A stretch of DNA of 35,221 nt from an uncultured bacterium (GCA_947647735.1 CANSLJ010000036.1:1-35221); one strand, 5' to 3'. Positions 7,732-17,418 are shown, numbered from the stretch's first letter. Program-made: numbers and translations. The notes: generated by a model from the letters alone, not told the origin.

Positions 7732-8256
7732 CTATCCCATATGTTCCGGCATTCTTAATTCCTTACTGTAAATCTCCAGTTCATATACCTCCCCGTCTTT
7801 CGGACTCGTCTTCTGTTTTGATCCCCGGTAAGTAAACCCACAGGACAGCGCCAGTGCTCTGGAAGCCGCATTCTCTTTTCTTGTAGTATAAACAAACTCT
7901 TTTCCGCCCCGGGAACGGCAGTATTCCATCAATAATAAAAGAACCTGCTTCCCGTATCCCTTTCCGATATACTCCGGTCCGATGGCAATGCCGGTATCTG
8001 TAAAAATATGGTTCTGCATCTCCTCCACTCCCGCAAAACCAATGGGCTCTCCGCTCCCCTTCTCGCAGATCACCCAGGCATCATGCCCGCTCTGGTGCGC
8101 GATCGTTTTCTGTATCCGCTCCCTCGCCGACTTCTCATCAACGCTCACCTGCCACACCATATACCTCGCCGTCTCCACCCTCGACCACACATTATGATAC
8201 ATGGGCTTCCAGTCCTCAAACACTGCTTTTCTTAAAAACAGGTTTCCGGTCTCCAT
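7732..8256 (-). CDS. GNAT-family N-acetyltransferase
   Basis: Protein of 174 aa related to RimJ/RimL-type acetyltransferases, which move an acetyl group from acetyl-CoA to an amine. Seen: the N-terminal strand METGNLFLRKAVFEDW, the acetyl-CoA loop in YIGKGYGKQVLLLLMEYC (about residues 105-122), and the C-terminal pattern ENAASRALALSCGFTYRG. The substrate cannot be told. The ATG at 8256 begins two bases after the symporter stop (TGAGGATG), suggesting translational coupling. A GTG at 8271, which would add five residues and overlap the symporter gene, is the alternative. It is the last gene of the U32-ftsW-PBP-symporter series. Confidence 0.85.
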   Translation of the reverse strand: METGNLFLRKAVFEDWKPMYHNVWSRVETARYMVWQVSVDEKSARERIQKTIAHQSGHDAWVICEKGSGEPIGFAGVEEMQNHIFTDTGIAIGPEYIGKGYGKQVLLLLMEYCRSRGGKEFVYTTRKENAASRALALSCGFTYRGSKQKTSPKDGEVYELEIYSKELRMPEHMG

Positions 8257-8258
8257 CC

Positions 8259-9617
8259 TCACCCGAACCACCCCTGCAAAATCAGCCAGATGAGCAGCAC
8301 AGGCAGGATGTAAGTCACATAAATCCTGATCCCTTTCGGTATCTTCAGCCCTTCGCCGGTATTCGCCTCCTTCAGATACTTATCAAACCCCCAGCCATAC
8401 CTTGTCACGCAGAACAGCAGATAGATCAGCGATCCGATCGGCAGTATCACATTGCTGACGATAAAATCCTCCAGATCCAGCACAGCGCTCCCCGCCCCCA
8501 GAGGCTGGAAGGCGCTCCATATATTATACCCGAATACACAGGGCAGCGATAAAACAATGAGCAGCACAAAATTGACCAGGCAGGATTTTTTTCTGCTCCA
8601 GTGAAACAGATCCATACCGCAGGAAATAATATTTTCAAACACCGCCAGTATCGTGGAAAACGCCGCAAAGGTCATGAACATGAAAAAGAGCGCGCCCCAG
8701 ATCCTGCCCGCAGCCATATGATTAAACACATTGGGCAGCGTGATAAAGATCAGGCTCGGCCCGTTGTCCGGGCTGATCCCGAAAGCAAAGCAGGTGGGAA
8801 AAATGATAAGCCCCGACACGATTGCCACAAAGGTATCCAAAATCGCGATATTTACAGATTCCCCCAACAGCGTGCGTTTTTTATCAATATAACTGCCGAA
8901 GATCGCCATCGCACCGATACCGAGGCTCAGTGTGAAAAACGCCTGATTCATCGCCGCCACGATCGTCTCCAGCACACCCGCCTCCTTCATCTTCTGCACG
9001 TCCGGAACAAGGTAGAATTTCAGTCCCTCCATCCCGCCGTCCAGCGTCATACCTCGCACTGCCAGTATCACAATGATAAACAGAAGAAGCACCATCATGA
9101 TCTTCGTGATCTTCTCAACGCCCTTCTGCAGTCCCATAGAACAGACTAAAATGCCCGCAGCCACAATGATCACCATCACAACCGTCAGCGTGACCGGATC
9201 TTCCAGCATGCTCTGGAACATTCCTGCCACCTGCTCCGTATCCTTCCCGGCAAACCGTCCCAGCAGCATCTGGTAGAAATAGTACAGCATCCATCCTGCA
9301 ACAGTCGTATAAAACATCATCAGAATGTAATTCCCTGCCAGCCCCAGATAGCCGTTCAGATGCCACTTCTGCCCGGGCCCCTCCAGCTCGTTAAAACTCC
9401 TGACGATACTCTTTCTGCTGGCACGCCCCACGGCAAATTCCATGGTCATCACCGGCACACCCATGGCGATCAGAAAAAACAGATACAGCAGCACAAACAT
9501 TCCGCCGCCGTACATTCCCGTAATGTAAGGAAACCTCCACACATTGCCGATGCCGATGGCGCATCCCGCCGACAATAAGATAAAGCCCATTCTTGATCCT
9601 AATTTTTCCCGTTCCAT
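8259..9617 (-). CDS. sodium-dependent symporter, neurotransmitter:sodium symporter (NSS/SNF) family
   Basis: Integral membrane transporter of 452 aa, the usual size of bacterial 11-12-helix NSS proteins such as MhsT. The family signature lies in TM1: GSRMGFILLSAGCAIGIG followed at once by NVWRFPYITG (residues 7-34), whose unwound region binds sodium and substrate. Relatives import amino acids with sodium; the substrate here is unknown. The start follows the PBP stop by 23 bases with a GAGAGG ribosome binding site, so it is probably co-transcribed with the cell-wall genes upstream. That link is more likely historical than functional. Confidence 0.92.
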   Translation of the reverse strand: MEREKLGSRMGFILLSAGCAIGIGNVWRFPYITGMYGGGMFVLLYLFFLIAMGVPVMTMEFAVGRASRKSIVRSFNELEGPGQKWHLNGYLGLAGNYILMMFYTTVAGWMLYYFYQMLLGRFAGKDTEQVAGMFQSMLEDPVTLTVVMVIIVAAGILVCSMGLQKGVEKITKIMMVLLLFIIVILAVRGMTLDGGMEGLKFYLVPDVQKMKEAGVLETIVAAMNQAFFTLSLGIGAMAIFGSYIDKKRTLLGESVNIAILDTFVAIVSGLIIFPTCFAFGISPDNGPSLIFITLPNVFNHMAAGRIWGALFFMFMTFAAFSTILAVFENIISCGMDLFHWSRKKSCLVNFVLLIVLSLPCVFGYNIWSAFQPLGAGSAVLDLEDFIVSNVILPIGSLIYLLFCVTRYGWGFDKYLKEANTGEGLKIPKGIRIYVTYILPVLLIWLILQGWFG

Positions 9618-9640
9618 TTATTTCCTCTCCCTCTTTTGAT

Positions 9641-11242
9641 TTATTCGCTTTCCGCTTCTTCCACATCAAAATATGCGTCAAACACCCGCCTCGCCATAGG
9701 CACGGCATAATCACCGCCGGAACCGGCGCCCTCTATAATGACCGTCACGCAGATCTGAGGATCTTCCACTGGCGCAAAACCGGTAAACCATGCGTGGGAA
9801 TCCCTCTCACTGTTATATTCCGCGGAGCCGGTCTTCCCCGCCGCCGTGTAGGCCTTCCCCTGCAGCCTTGTGGCAGTTCCGCTCTCCACCACTTCCCGCA
9901 TCAGTCCCTGCAGGATATAGGACTCCTGCTGTGTCATCATCTCCGTCTTCCCCGGAGAGGAAAACCGCTTGATCACCGCGCCGTTTGAATTTTCCACATG
10001 ATCCACCACATAAGGGTGCTGCAGAACGCCGTCGTTGGCGATGGCACAGGTAATCATATTCATATGCAGCGGGGACACCAGCGTTTCCCCCTGCCCGATG
10101 GCAGTCTGCATCTGATCCTTTACCTCCATCCCCGGCTCCGCCTTTACCGTGCTGACAGAAGACTCCAGATCAAAGGGCAGAGGCTTTCCGAAGAGCAGCT
10201 TATCCAGCGTCCTATCGAAGCTCTCCCAGTCCACCTTTGTCCCCATATTGGCAAAGGAGGAATTACAGGATTTTGCAAAGGATTTTTCAAAATCCACCTT
10301 CCCGTGATTTGCTCCGTGATAACACTGTATTCTGGAACCGTCTATTTTAATGGAACCGTTGCAGGTAAAACTGTAGTTGGTATAAGTGGAAGGATTCTCA
10401 TGGATATATTCCAGCGCCGTCACGATCTTGAACGTGGAACCCGGCGGATATAACCCCTGAGACGCCCGGTTTAACAATTGCCCCGACTCGTCATCCTCCA
10501 GCAGTTCCTCCCATATCTCTGAAATCTCATTGGGATTGAAATCCGGCTTCGAGACCATGGCGAGCACCTCCCCCGTCTTCGGGTCTGTCGCGATGATGGC
10601 TCCCTCGTAGATGCCCAGCGCCTTGTTCGCCGCTTCCTGCATGCCCACATCCAGCGTTGTATAGACATTATCCCCGGGATTTTTCCTGTCCTGCATCCCG
10701 TTATCCATCTTCTCGTTGATGGGGGCATTGGACTGGATCAGATAATAATTCATCTTATCCTCGATCCCTGTTTTTCCCTTTGTGGAATAACCCACCACAT
10801 GAGAAAACAGGCTGTCGTAAGGATACTTCCTGACTTCCGAACCGTCCGGCTGCGTGATCGTTTCCGCCAGCACTTCCCCGCCTCTTGCCATAATACTGCC
10901 CCGGCGGTTCTGCGCCACCAGTATCTGCTGTCCGGCGTTGTAGCTGTTATTGATCATAACCTCCTGATTCTGATAAACATAGACGCAGATATACGCCATC
11001 ATACCCAGAAACAGAAAAACAAAAAAGTAGGATACCAGCAGAATTTCCCTGTTCTTATGGGGTTTCTTCTTCTTTTTGGACTTTGCTTTCGGTGCGGAAG
11101 ATCTCTCCTTTCGGCTCTTCTCCCTCACCGCTTTCCCCGGTTCTGATCCCTGCCTTTCCGGCTCCCCGGGCTTCCCCGTTTTCTGTATCTCCTGCTCTTT
11201 TTCCTGCTCCGGTATTTTTGTTTTTCTTTTTATATTTAACAT
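9641..11242 (-). CDS. class B penicillin-binding protein (PbpA/FtsI-like transpeptidase)
   Basis: Peptidoglycan DD-transpeptidase of 533 aa, anchored by one N-terminal helix (REILLVSYFFVFLFLGMMAY, about residues 67-86) with the catalytic domain outside the membrane. The active-site motifs are all present: STFK in GLYPPGSTFKIVTALEY, SCN in AKSCNSSFANMG, and KTG in AAGKTGSAEYN. The region before the transpeptidase domain is short compared with PBP2/FtsI. A 60-residue Lys/Glu-rich cytoplasmic tail comes first. AAGGAG six bases before the ATG at 11242 supports that start, which makes the gene overlap the ftsW-like gene by 188 bases. SEDS-PBP pairs act together, and the adjacency fits that. Confidence 0.92.
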   Translation of the reverse strand: MLNIKRKTKIPEQEKEQEIQKTGKPGEPERQGSEPGKAVREKSRKERSSAPKAKSKKKKKPHKNREILLVSYFFVFLFLGMMAYICVYVYQNQEVMINNSYNAGQQILVAQNRRGSIMARGGEVLAETITQPDGSEVRKYPYDSLFSHVVGYSTKGKTGIEDKMNYYLIQSNAPINEKMDNGMQDRKNPGDNVYTTLDVGMQEAANKALGIYEGAIIATDPKTGEVLAMVSKPDFNPNEISEIWEELLEDDESGQLLNRASQGLYPPGSTFKIVTALEYIHENPSTYTNYSFTCNGSIKIDGSRIQCYHGANHGKVDFEKSFAKSCNSSFANMGTKVDWESFDRTLDKLLFGKPLPFDLESSVSTVKAEPGMEVKDQMQTAIGQGETLVSPLHMNMITCAIANDGVLQHPYVVDHVENSNGAVIKRFSSPGKTEMMTQQESYILQGLMREVVESGTATRLQGKAYTAAGKTGSAEYNSERDSHAWFTGFAPVEDPQICVTVIIEGAGSGGDYAVPMARRVFDAYFDVEEAESE

Positions 11243-12551
11243 GTGCCGCTCCTTCATCCTGCCTGATGATATATAGCCCCTCAATAATGGAAAACATGAT
11301 CAGCGTCGTCATGATCGAACTGCCCCCGTAACTGACAAGGGGCAATGTCACCCCGGTCAGGGGAATAAACTTGGTATCTCCCCCGATCGTGAGAAATACC
11401 TGAAAAATATACAGAACACCCATGCCGAATGCCGCAAGCTGATAAAATCTGTCCTTCAGCCGCATGGAAATATTCATAAACATGATAAAACAGCTCAGCG
11501 AAACCATGATCACGCAGATCGCAACGATCAGCCCCATCTCCTCCGACACCGCGGAAAAGATAAAATCCCGTTCCACTTTGGGGATATCCTCCGGCGCACC
11601 CTGAAAAAGCCCCAGACCGAAAAGCCCGCCTCTGCCCAGTGAAAACAAGGACTGGGTGATCTGATAACCCTCCCCGTCTATCACACTCCAGGGATCTTTC
11701 CATGCCTGCACCCTCACCTGTACATGCCTGAAGAGCTGATAAGCGATCACAGAAGCGCCGCAGCCGCCGGCAATTCCCAGCAAAAGATACCAGAAATTCT
11801 TCGTGGCAAGAAAGACCATCAACACATATACCACAAAAAAGATCAGCGCGCTGCCCAGATCCCTGGAAGCCGCAAGAAGCAGCACATGGATTCCCGCCAC
11901 TGCAGTTACATAGGCCACCTGCAGCAAAGTCGTACTTTTGTAAAGCGCGCTGGCAATAAAAAACACAAAAATGATCTTGATAAACTCCGATGGCTGGAAA
12001 CTGATGCCGAATATAGAATAGGACAGCTTGGAACCGTAAGTGGTATTTCCCAAAACCAGTACCACCCCCAGCGGCAAAATACCGATCAGTGCATAAAGCC
12101 AGCTCAGATTTTTCAATTCTCTTAACCGATGGATAAAATAGGGAATCGCCATCGCCACTGCCATGGATACCAGCACGATAATGAACTGGCGGATCGCCAG
12201 CCTCATGTCCAGCCTTGTCAGAATCACAAAGCCGATCACGAGCAGCATACACATATTGTGGATCACAAGCCTGTTGACAGCCGGATAAAACAGATCAAAC
12301 AGCACCAGCACCGTAAATACCGCAAGCTGCTGAAACGCATAGAAAAACAGATACTGCAGATCGCCTGTCTTGATACAGATCGTCAGAAAGCAGGAAAAGT
12401 GCACAAAAAACAGCAGGATCACCTGTCTTGTGTATATACCCTTCCTCTGTTTTTCCTCCCGGAACCGGAATACGGAAAAGCTTTCATAAGTATAGATCGC
12501 CATACAGAGGGCTATGAAATATTTTGATAACGCAACGATATACTGTTCCAT
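11055..12551 (-). CDS. FtsW/RodA/SpoVE-family SEDS peptidoglycan polymerase
   Basis: Polytopic membrane protein of 498 aa. SEDS signatures include FGISFQPSEFIKIIFVFF, SRDLGSALIFFVVYVLMVFLA, GGLFGLGLFQGAPEDIPKVERDFIFS and the C-terminal LPLVSYGGSSIMTTLIMFSI. SEDS proteins polymerise glycan strands from lipid II together with a class B PBP, here the next gene. It cannot be decided from sequence alone whether this is FtsW, RodA or a sporulation paralogue. The last 65 residues are a hydrophilic Lys/Glu/Gly-rich tail read from the same DNA as the PBP N-terminal tail in another frame. The gene begins seven bases after the U32 stop. Confidence 0.92.
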   Translation of the reverse strand: MEQYIVALSKYFIALCMAIYTYESFSVFRFREEKQRKGIYTRQVILLFFVHFSCFLTICIKTGDLQYLFFYAFQQLAVFTVLVLFDLFYPAVNRLVIHNMCMLLVIGFVILTRLDMRLAIRQFIIVLVSMAVAMAIPYFIHRLRELKNLSWLYALIGILPLGVVLVLGNTTYGSKLSYSIFGISFQPSEFIKIIFVFFIASALYKSTTLLQVAYVTAVAGIHVLLLAASRDLGSALIFFVVYVLMVFLATKNFWYLLLGIAGGCGASVIAYQLFRHVQVRVQAWKDPWSVIDGEGYQITQSLFSLGRGGLFGLGLFQGAPEDIPKVERDFIFSAVSEEMGLIVAICVIMVSLSCFIMFMNISMRLKDRFYQLAAFGMGVLYIFQVFLTIGGDTKFIPLTGVTLPLVSYGGSSIMTTLIMFSIIEGLYIIRQDEGAAHVKYKKKNKNTGAGKRAGDTENGEARGAGKAGIRTGESGEGEEPKGEIFRTESKVQKEEETP

Positions 12552-12558
12552 AAATACT

Positions 12559-15156
12559 CTATTCTACAGGCCGGCGGAAACGTCCCTGTGTGGTTTCCAT
12601 TCCGGCAATCTTTCCTTTTTTTATCTTTAATTCAGATGCCAGAAGCATATGAAAAGTTTGCAGGACCGCCTCTGCCGCTCCTTTATTCTCCGTTGTAAAC
12701 TCTATCCGGAAGGCTCTGATCCCATCCTGCCGCAGCATCCACAGATTCTCATGGTATGAAGTCGGCAGATGATTATAAATGATATTATAACAATGGCCGC
12801 AGTTTGTATAGACCGGAAATTTATTCCCCATCCTGTCGACCAGCTCCGTATAATTTCTTCTGTTTTTATCGCAGTGTCCTGATGAAAGTTTGATGCAGTT
12901 TGCGGATACCATAAAAGGAGTTCTGCCATATATGAGCGCTTCCAGCCTGCCTGATCGTGCTCTCCCCTTTTCTGTGGAAACCGCTTCTTCGAGCGCATCT
13001 GTTCCGGTATGCCGCGCCGCGCCGTTTTCCTCCCGCATCATACACAGCTCCCTGATCTCCCTGCTCTCCAGCTCCAATGGAATGCTGATATGATCCAGCT
13101 CCTTTTCCCAGAACAGGACCGCCTCATGATTCCACGCATAAAGCGAAGCTTCCCCCGCGATCTTTCCCGGATAAGAAATACTTTTTACCCAGGCAAGCAC
13201 ATCCACCGTACCGCAGTATATTACTTCAGGCCTTCCTTCCTCTATCACCGCCTGCAGTTTTTTCAGAAACCCTTCATCGCTTTTCCGCAGGATCACCGGA
13301 CATTTTATCCCCCAGTGTATCTTCCCGCCAAAAAGCCTGTCCCTGATCTCTTCCTCCTCCAGAAGAAGATCCGCATCCGCAATAATAATCTCTCTTATGC
13401 CCTTCCTCTGCCTCTCCCCGGCTTTTCCTCTCCCGGCACCTTCCATGAAAGAGATAACAGTTTCAAACTGTTCCTTTGTCTGCACCATGATCGTCAGAGA
13501 GCAGTTATCACCCGATCCCTCCCTGATCTCTCCTGGTTTTTTTTCCTTCAAGGCACCGTTGATCTTTTCCGGCGCTTTTTCCTTCAGACCGCCGTTGATC
13601 TTCCCCGGCGCTTTCTCTTTTCCATGATCCTGCTGCTCATCTCTCTCCTTCCGCCGGTTTTCCGTCTCCCTCGCGCCATACGCCTCATATACTTTCTGCA
13701 AAAGTTCCCTGCGGAGCTGTTTCACCCATTTCATCGGCACAAACGTATTTTCCCCCAGTTCCACCTCGCATTTTTCCACTACAAAGGGTGTCCCCCCGGT
13801 CTTTACAAGCTGTCCGCGGATTTCCTCCTCGCTGACCGACCTTTTATCGGCATGTTCCGCCGCCGGTCCCCATACTTTATAACAGATTCCTGCTTCTTTT
13901 TCTCCCCCCGCCGGAGCGCCTCCGCCATCCGGCTCTCCGCCTGCATCCGGCAGATATACTTTCCCCGCAAGCCTTCCCGCCGTCTTCACCAAACGCACCT
14001 CGCCGTAAAGCGGTTCGCCTGCCCGGCAGCGCACATAAAGATCCAGTGCTCTCCCCGGCAGTTCCCTCACATAAGTTTTCCGCAGCCGCTCCAGAAGTTC
14101 CTGATCCGCCTCATTATATCCGGGCTTCTGCAGGGTCAGCATCTCCGCTCCTCTGCCTTTAAAATAATAACCGCTTCCGGTCTCACTCCTGATGTAAAGG
14201 TTTGCCAGCAACTGTCTGTCCTTTGAAGAAACCTTCCATACAGGCTTTCTTTTGATTTTCCTATCAGCTTCAGCCCTGTCCTCTCCATACATTTCCGCGC
14301 GGCTCGCACTGTTTAATATATTTTTTATATCATACGATCCATTTGTTCCCGCACTGCCGCCCGTGCGACTCTCCTCATAATACTTATCAATATATTTCCT
14401 ATATATCGATACCACTCCTGCCACATACTCCGGCTTCTTCATGCGTCCCTCGATCTTAAAGGAATCGATCCCCGCCTCGATCAGCTCCGGTATATGCTCC
14501 AGCGTATTCATATCCTTCAGGCTCAGAAAATATCCTTCTTTTCCCGCTGTTTTATAGGGCAGCCTGCAGGGCTGGGCGCACCGTCCCCGGTTGCCGCTCC
14601 TGCCGCCGATCATGCTGCTCATCAGGCACTGTCCCGAGTAACAATAACACATGGCGCCGTGGATAAAGGCTTCTATTTCCACCGAAACCTTCTCCTTTAT
14701 ATCCTTTATCTCCTGCAATGACAGCTCCCGCGCCGGCACGATCCTCTCACAGCCCGCTTCCTTCAGACAGGCGGCACCGTATGCGCCTGTGATGGTCATC
14801 TGAGTGCTGGCATGAAACTTCAGCTCAGGGAAATTGCGCTTCAGAAATCCAAACACTCCCATATCCTGCACGATAACCCCGTCCAGTCCCGCCTGATACA
14901 GCGGCAGCATATAATCATATATTTTGATAAATTCCCGCTCTTTTACAAGCGTATTCACGGTCAGGTACACCTTCACGCCGAAAAGATGAGCCTGCCTGAT
15001 CACAGACACCAGTTCTTCTTCTGAAAAATTTTCCGCATAAGCCCTCGCGCCAAACTCCCTGCCGCCTAAATAAACCGCATCCGCACCGGCATTTACCGCC
15101 GCAAGAAAGCTCTCGTAACTGCCGCAGGGCGCAAGCAGTTCCACCCGTTTTTCCAT
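12559..15156 (-). CDS. peptidase U32 family protein with DUF3656-type middle region
   Basis: Protein of 865 aa. Residues 1-260 match the U32 fold: ELLAPCGSYESFLAAVNAGADAV, then the Cys cluster HGAMCYCYSGQCLMSS and GNRGRCAQPCR (about 165-200), and the family pattern DSFKIEGRMKKPEYVAGVV. U32 members such as TrhP and RlhA are prephenate-dependent RNA hydroxylation factors rather than true proteases; long clostridial forms are closest in layout to RlhA. Which RNA this one modifies is unknown. A low-complexity linker near residues 515-550 contains three 12-residue repeats. A terminator separates it from zapA upstream, so it probably has its own promoter, and it heads the ftsW-PBP-symporter-GNAT series. 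Confidence 0.88.
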   Translation of the reverse strand: MEKRVELLAPCGSYESFLAAVNAGADAVYLGGREFGARAYAENFSEEELVSVIRQAHLFGVKVYLTVNTLVKEREFIKIYDYMLPLYQAGLDGVIVQDMGVFGFLKRNFPELKFHASTQMTITGAYGAACLKEAGCERIVPARELSLQEIKDIKEKVSVEIEAFIHGAMCYCYSGQCLMSSMIGGRSGNRGRCAQPCRLPYKTAGKEGYFLSLKDMNTLEHIPELIEAGIDSFKIEGRMKKPEYVAGVVSIYRKYIDKYYEESRTGGSAGTNGSYDIKNILNSASRAEMYGEDRAEADRKIKRKPVWKVSSKDRQLLANLYIRSETGSGYYFKGRGAEMLTLQKPGYNEADQELLERLRKTYVRELPGRALDLYVRCRAGEPLYGEVRLVKTAGRLAGKVYLPDAGGEPDGGGAPAGGEKEAGICYKVWGPAAEHADKRSVSEEEIRGQLVKTGGTPFVVEKCEVELGENTFVPMKWVKQLRRELLQKVYEAYGARETENRRKERDEQQDHGKEKAPGKINGGLKEKAPEKINGALKEKKPGEIREGSGDNCSLTIMVQTKEQFETVISFMEGAGRGKAGERQRKGIREIIIADADLLLEEEEIRDRLFGGKIHWGIKCPVILRKSDEGFLKKLQAVIEEGRPEVIYCGTVDVLAWVKSISYPGKIAGEASLYAWNHEAVLFWEKELDHISIPLELESREIRELCMMREENGAARHTGTDALEEAVSTEKGRARSGRLEALIYGRTPFMVSANCIKLSSGHCDKNRRNYTELVDRMGNKFPVYTNCGHCYNIIYNHLPTSYHENLWMLRQDGIRAFRIEFTTENKGAAEAVLQTFHMLLASELKIKKGKIAGMETTQGRFRRPVE

Positions 15157-15170
15157 GCTTCACTCCTAAG

Positions 15171-15202
15171 AAAAAAGCTGTCGCTCCCCGACAGCCTTTT
15201 TT
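15171..15202 (-). terminator. intrinsic terminator after zapA
   Basis: GCTGTCG and CGACAGC pair around a five-base loop, with six As on one side and six Ts on the other, so it could work in both directions. On the minus strand it ends the ruvA-ruvB-zapA transcript before the U32 gene. Confidence 0.8.
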
Positions 15203-15210
15203 GGTACTTT

Positions 15211-15615
15211 CTATTTTTTCCCTTTCAGTTCCGTTTCCAGACGCACTATTTTCTTTGCATTTTCCTGCAGTTCCGTATTCATATTCCGCACATTCTTCTC
15301 GGAATTTTCAAGCTTGATCTGATAGGAGATCAGTTCATGCTTGAGATCGTACAATTCCTTTTCTTTTACCTTTACTTCCTCTTCCAGAATGCTGATCTGT
15401 TTTTTGGCTTTAAAGTATTCGTCCGCAATATTGATCTGCATCAGTACGCTCTGCATATCAAGCGGCAGCTTTTTAAAGCTGTCCACCTTTCCGTACTCTG
15501 CCATTTTATTATTGATATAACTGGCTACCTTCTGAAAATACTCTTCACTCTCATAGCCGCTCAGCGTATATACCTTACCGCCAATTAAAACCTCGGCATC
15601 CACTTTGGAGTCCAT
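15211..15615 (-). CDS. zapA: cell division protein ZapA
   Basis: Protein of 134 aa. The N-terminal ZapA globular domain (VDAEVLIGGKVYTLSGYESEE, then YFQKVASYINNKMAEYGK) is followed by a coiled coil from about residue 70 to the end (KKQISILEEEVKVKEKELYDLK). ZapA binds FtsZ and bundles its filaments at the division site. The clostridial form has a longer coil than the roughly 85-110-residue versions elsewhere. RBS GAGGGAAA lies before the ATG. It follows ruvB by 78 bases, and a strong terminator lies directly downstream. Confidence 0.9.
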   Translation of the reverse strand: MDSKVDAEVLIGGKVYTLSGYESEEYFQKVASYINNKMAEYGKVDSFKKLPLDMQSVLMQINIADEYFKAKKQISILEEEVKVKEKELYDLKHELISYQIKLENSEKNVRNMNTELQENAKKIVRLETELKGKK

Positions 15616-15693
15616 ATTGTTTCCCTCATTTTATAAAGCACAAAATATGCTGCCTACCCTTAAAAAAATATACCACATCTATTATACATGATG

Positions 15694-16689
15694 TTATGGT
15701 ATAATTGCAAGCCCGAAATGAGAATATCCGAGTTCCGTAACAACACGTCCCCGGGGTGTCCGGTTGATCAGCCCGTTTTTGATCAGGTAAGGCTCATAAA
15801 CCTCCTCGATCGTACCGGCATCCTCCCCGATCGCCGCCGCCAGCGTATCAAGCCCCACCGGGCCGCCGCTGAATTTCTCGATCATCGTCAGCAGCATGTT
15901 CCTGTCAATATGATCCAGCCCCATCTTGTCCACATCCATCAGATCCAGCGCTGTTTTCGCCACCTCCTCGGTGATGACGCCGTCATACTTGACCTGCGCA
16001 AAGTCCCGCACCCTTTTTAAGATCCGGTTGGCAAGCCTCGGCGTCCCGCGGCTCCTTTTTGCGATCTCCACAGCACCCTCGCGCTCCGTCTCCACCTCCA
16101 GGATCCTGGCAGAATGCAGGATCACCTTTGTCAGCTCCTCCACCGAATAAAATTCCAGCCTGTGGATCACCCCGAACCGGTCCCGCAGAGGCGCTGTCAA
16201 AAGCCCCGCCCTTGTGGTGGCACCCACCAGCGTAAACTTCGGCAGATCCAGCCGGATGGAACGGGCAGTAGGTCCTTTGCCGATCATAATATCGATCACA
16301 TAATCCTCCATGGCAGGATAAAGCACTTCCTCCACCTGCCTGTTCAGACGGTGGATCTCATCCACAAACAGCAGATCCCCCTCCGCCAGATTATTCAGGA
16401 TAGCCGCCATATCGCCGGGCTTCTCGATCGCCGGACCGGAAGTCACCTTCATATGCACCCCCATCTCATTGGCGATAACCCCCGCCAGCGTCGTCTTTCC
16501 CAGCCCCGGCGGTCCGTATAAAAGAACATGATCCAGCGCGTCCTGCCTCTGTTTTGCCGCCTGAATATAGACTTTCAGGTTCTCCTTGATACTCTCCTGC
16601 CCGATATAGTCCCTCAGAGACTGGGGGCGCAATGTTCCCTCTATCTTGCCATCTTCCTCTGTAAAATTTGTTTCTATTGTTCTTGCCAT
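15694..16689 (-). CDS. ruvB: Holliday junction branch migration ATPase RuvB
   Basis: AAA+ motor of 331 aa, normal length. It shows [18 protein letters not shown] at the start, Walker [13 protein letters not shown] (about 60-70), Walker [11 protein letters not shown] (about 105-115), sensor [18 protein letters not shown] (about 155-172), and a C-terminal winged-helix with TPRGRVVT. RuvB hexamers drive branch migration of Holliday junctions that RuvA holds open. It begins 20 bases after the ruvA stop, so the two are co-transcribed. No ruvC is present in the window, as is normal for Firmicutes, which use RecU. Confidence 0.97.
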   Translation of the reverse strand: MARTIETNFTEEDGKIEGTLRPQSLRDYIGQESIKENLKVYIQAAKQRQDALDHVLLYGPPGLGKTTLAGVIANEMGVHMKVTSGPAIEKPGDMAAILNNLAEGDLLFVDEIHRLNRQVEEVLYPAMEDYVIDIMIGKGPTARSIRLDLPKFTLVGATTRAGLLTAPLRDRFGVIHRLEFYSVEELTKVILHSARILEVETEREGAVEIAKRSRGTPRLANRILKRVRDFAQVKYDGVITEEVAKTALDLMDVDKMGLDHIDRNMLLTMIEKFSGGPVGLDTLAAAIGEDAGTIEEVYEPYLIKNGLINRTPRGRVVTELGYSHFGLAIIP

Positions 16690-16709
16690 CCGTTATCTCT
16701 CCCGAAATC

Positions 16710-17309
16710 TCAAATTAAATGCTTCAGCGATGCCTTCAGAATATCCTCCACTTCCATCTGCTCCGCATCCTTCACGGCTTTCACCGCGCGGGTTGCCTCC
16801 GTCACGCCATACCCCAGCGCGGTCAGCGCCTCCACTGCCTCCCGCACCGCATCGGAAACAGCCGGATCGATCCGCACATTCTCCGCATCCGTATGTAAAG
16901 TATCCTCCAGAGAAACTTTATCTTTCATGTCCAGAATGATACGCTGGGCGGTCTTACTGCCGATCCCGGGCGCTTTGGCAATCATTTTGGCATCCCCGGA
17001 CAAAATGGCAAACCGCAGTTCATCCGGGCTCATCACCGACAAAATGCTCTGCCCGCCCTTGGGACCGATGCCGTTTACGCCGATCAACAGTTTAAATGTG
17101 TCCAGATCGTCCTTTGTCAGAAAACCATACAATAATATGGCATCCTCCCGCACCGCTGTATAAGTATAGAGCTTCGCCTCCTCCCCCACCGGCGGCAAAA
17201 GAGATGCCGTCCCGGCGGAGATCCGTATATTGTAGCCGATGCCGCCCACCTCAATGATCGCAAGATCCGGCTCCTTCGCGGCTACTTTCCCCTTGAAATA
17301 TGCATACAT
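16710..17309 (-). CDS. ruvA: Holliday junction DNA helicase subunit RuvA
   Basis: Protein of 199 aa with all three RuvA domains: an N-terminal OB fold (MYAYFKGKVAAKEPDLAIIE), central helix-hairpin-helix repeats (LLIGVNGIGPKGGQSILS and KAPGIGSKTAQRIILDMKDK), and a C-terminal RuvB-binding helical domain (AVEALTALGYGVTEATRAVK). It recognises four-way junctions and loads RuvB. It is the first gene of ruvA-ruvB-zapA, and 109 bases separate it from the transporter gene upstream. Confidence 0.97.
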   Translation of the reverse strand: MYAYFKGKVAAKEPDLAIIEVGGIGYNIRISAGTASLLPPVGEEAKLYTYTAVREDAILLYGFLTKDDLDTFKLLIGVNGIGPKGGQSILSVMSPDELRFAILSGDAKMIAKAPGIGSKTAQRIILDMKDKVSLEDTLHTDAENVRIDPAVSDAVREAVEALTALGYGVTEATRAVKAVKDAEQMEVEDILKASLKHLI

Positions 17310-17418
17310 ATCGTGTTCCTCATTTCCTGATATCTTTTCCTGTATCTGCTTCCATCAATCATTTATCTTCATGCAGGAATCCTTATCTCCATAAATTTCC
17401 CTGTATCGATCCATACAT

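Noticed and set aside
13009-14226. A 405-codon plus-strand open frame antisense to the U32 gene
   Set aside because: It is a shadow of the U32 coding sequence; the composition is Arg/Phe/Pro/His-rich without any domain signature, and the minus-strand protein shows conserved motifs.
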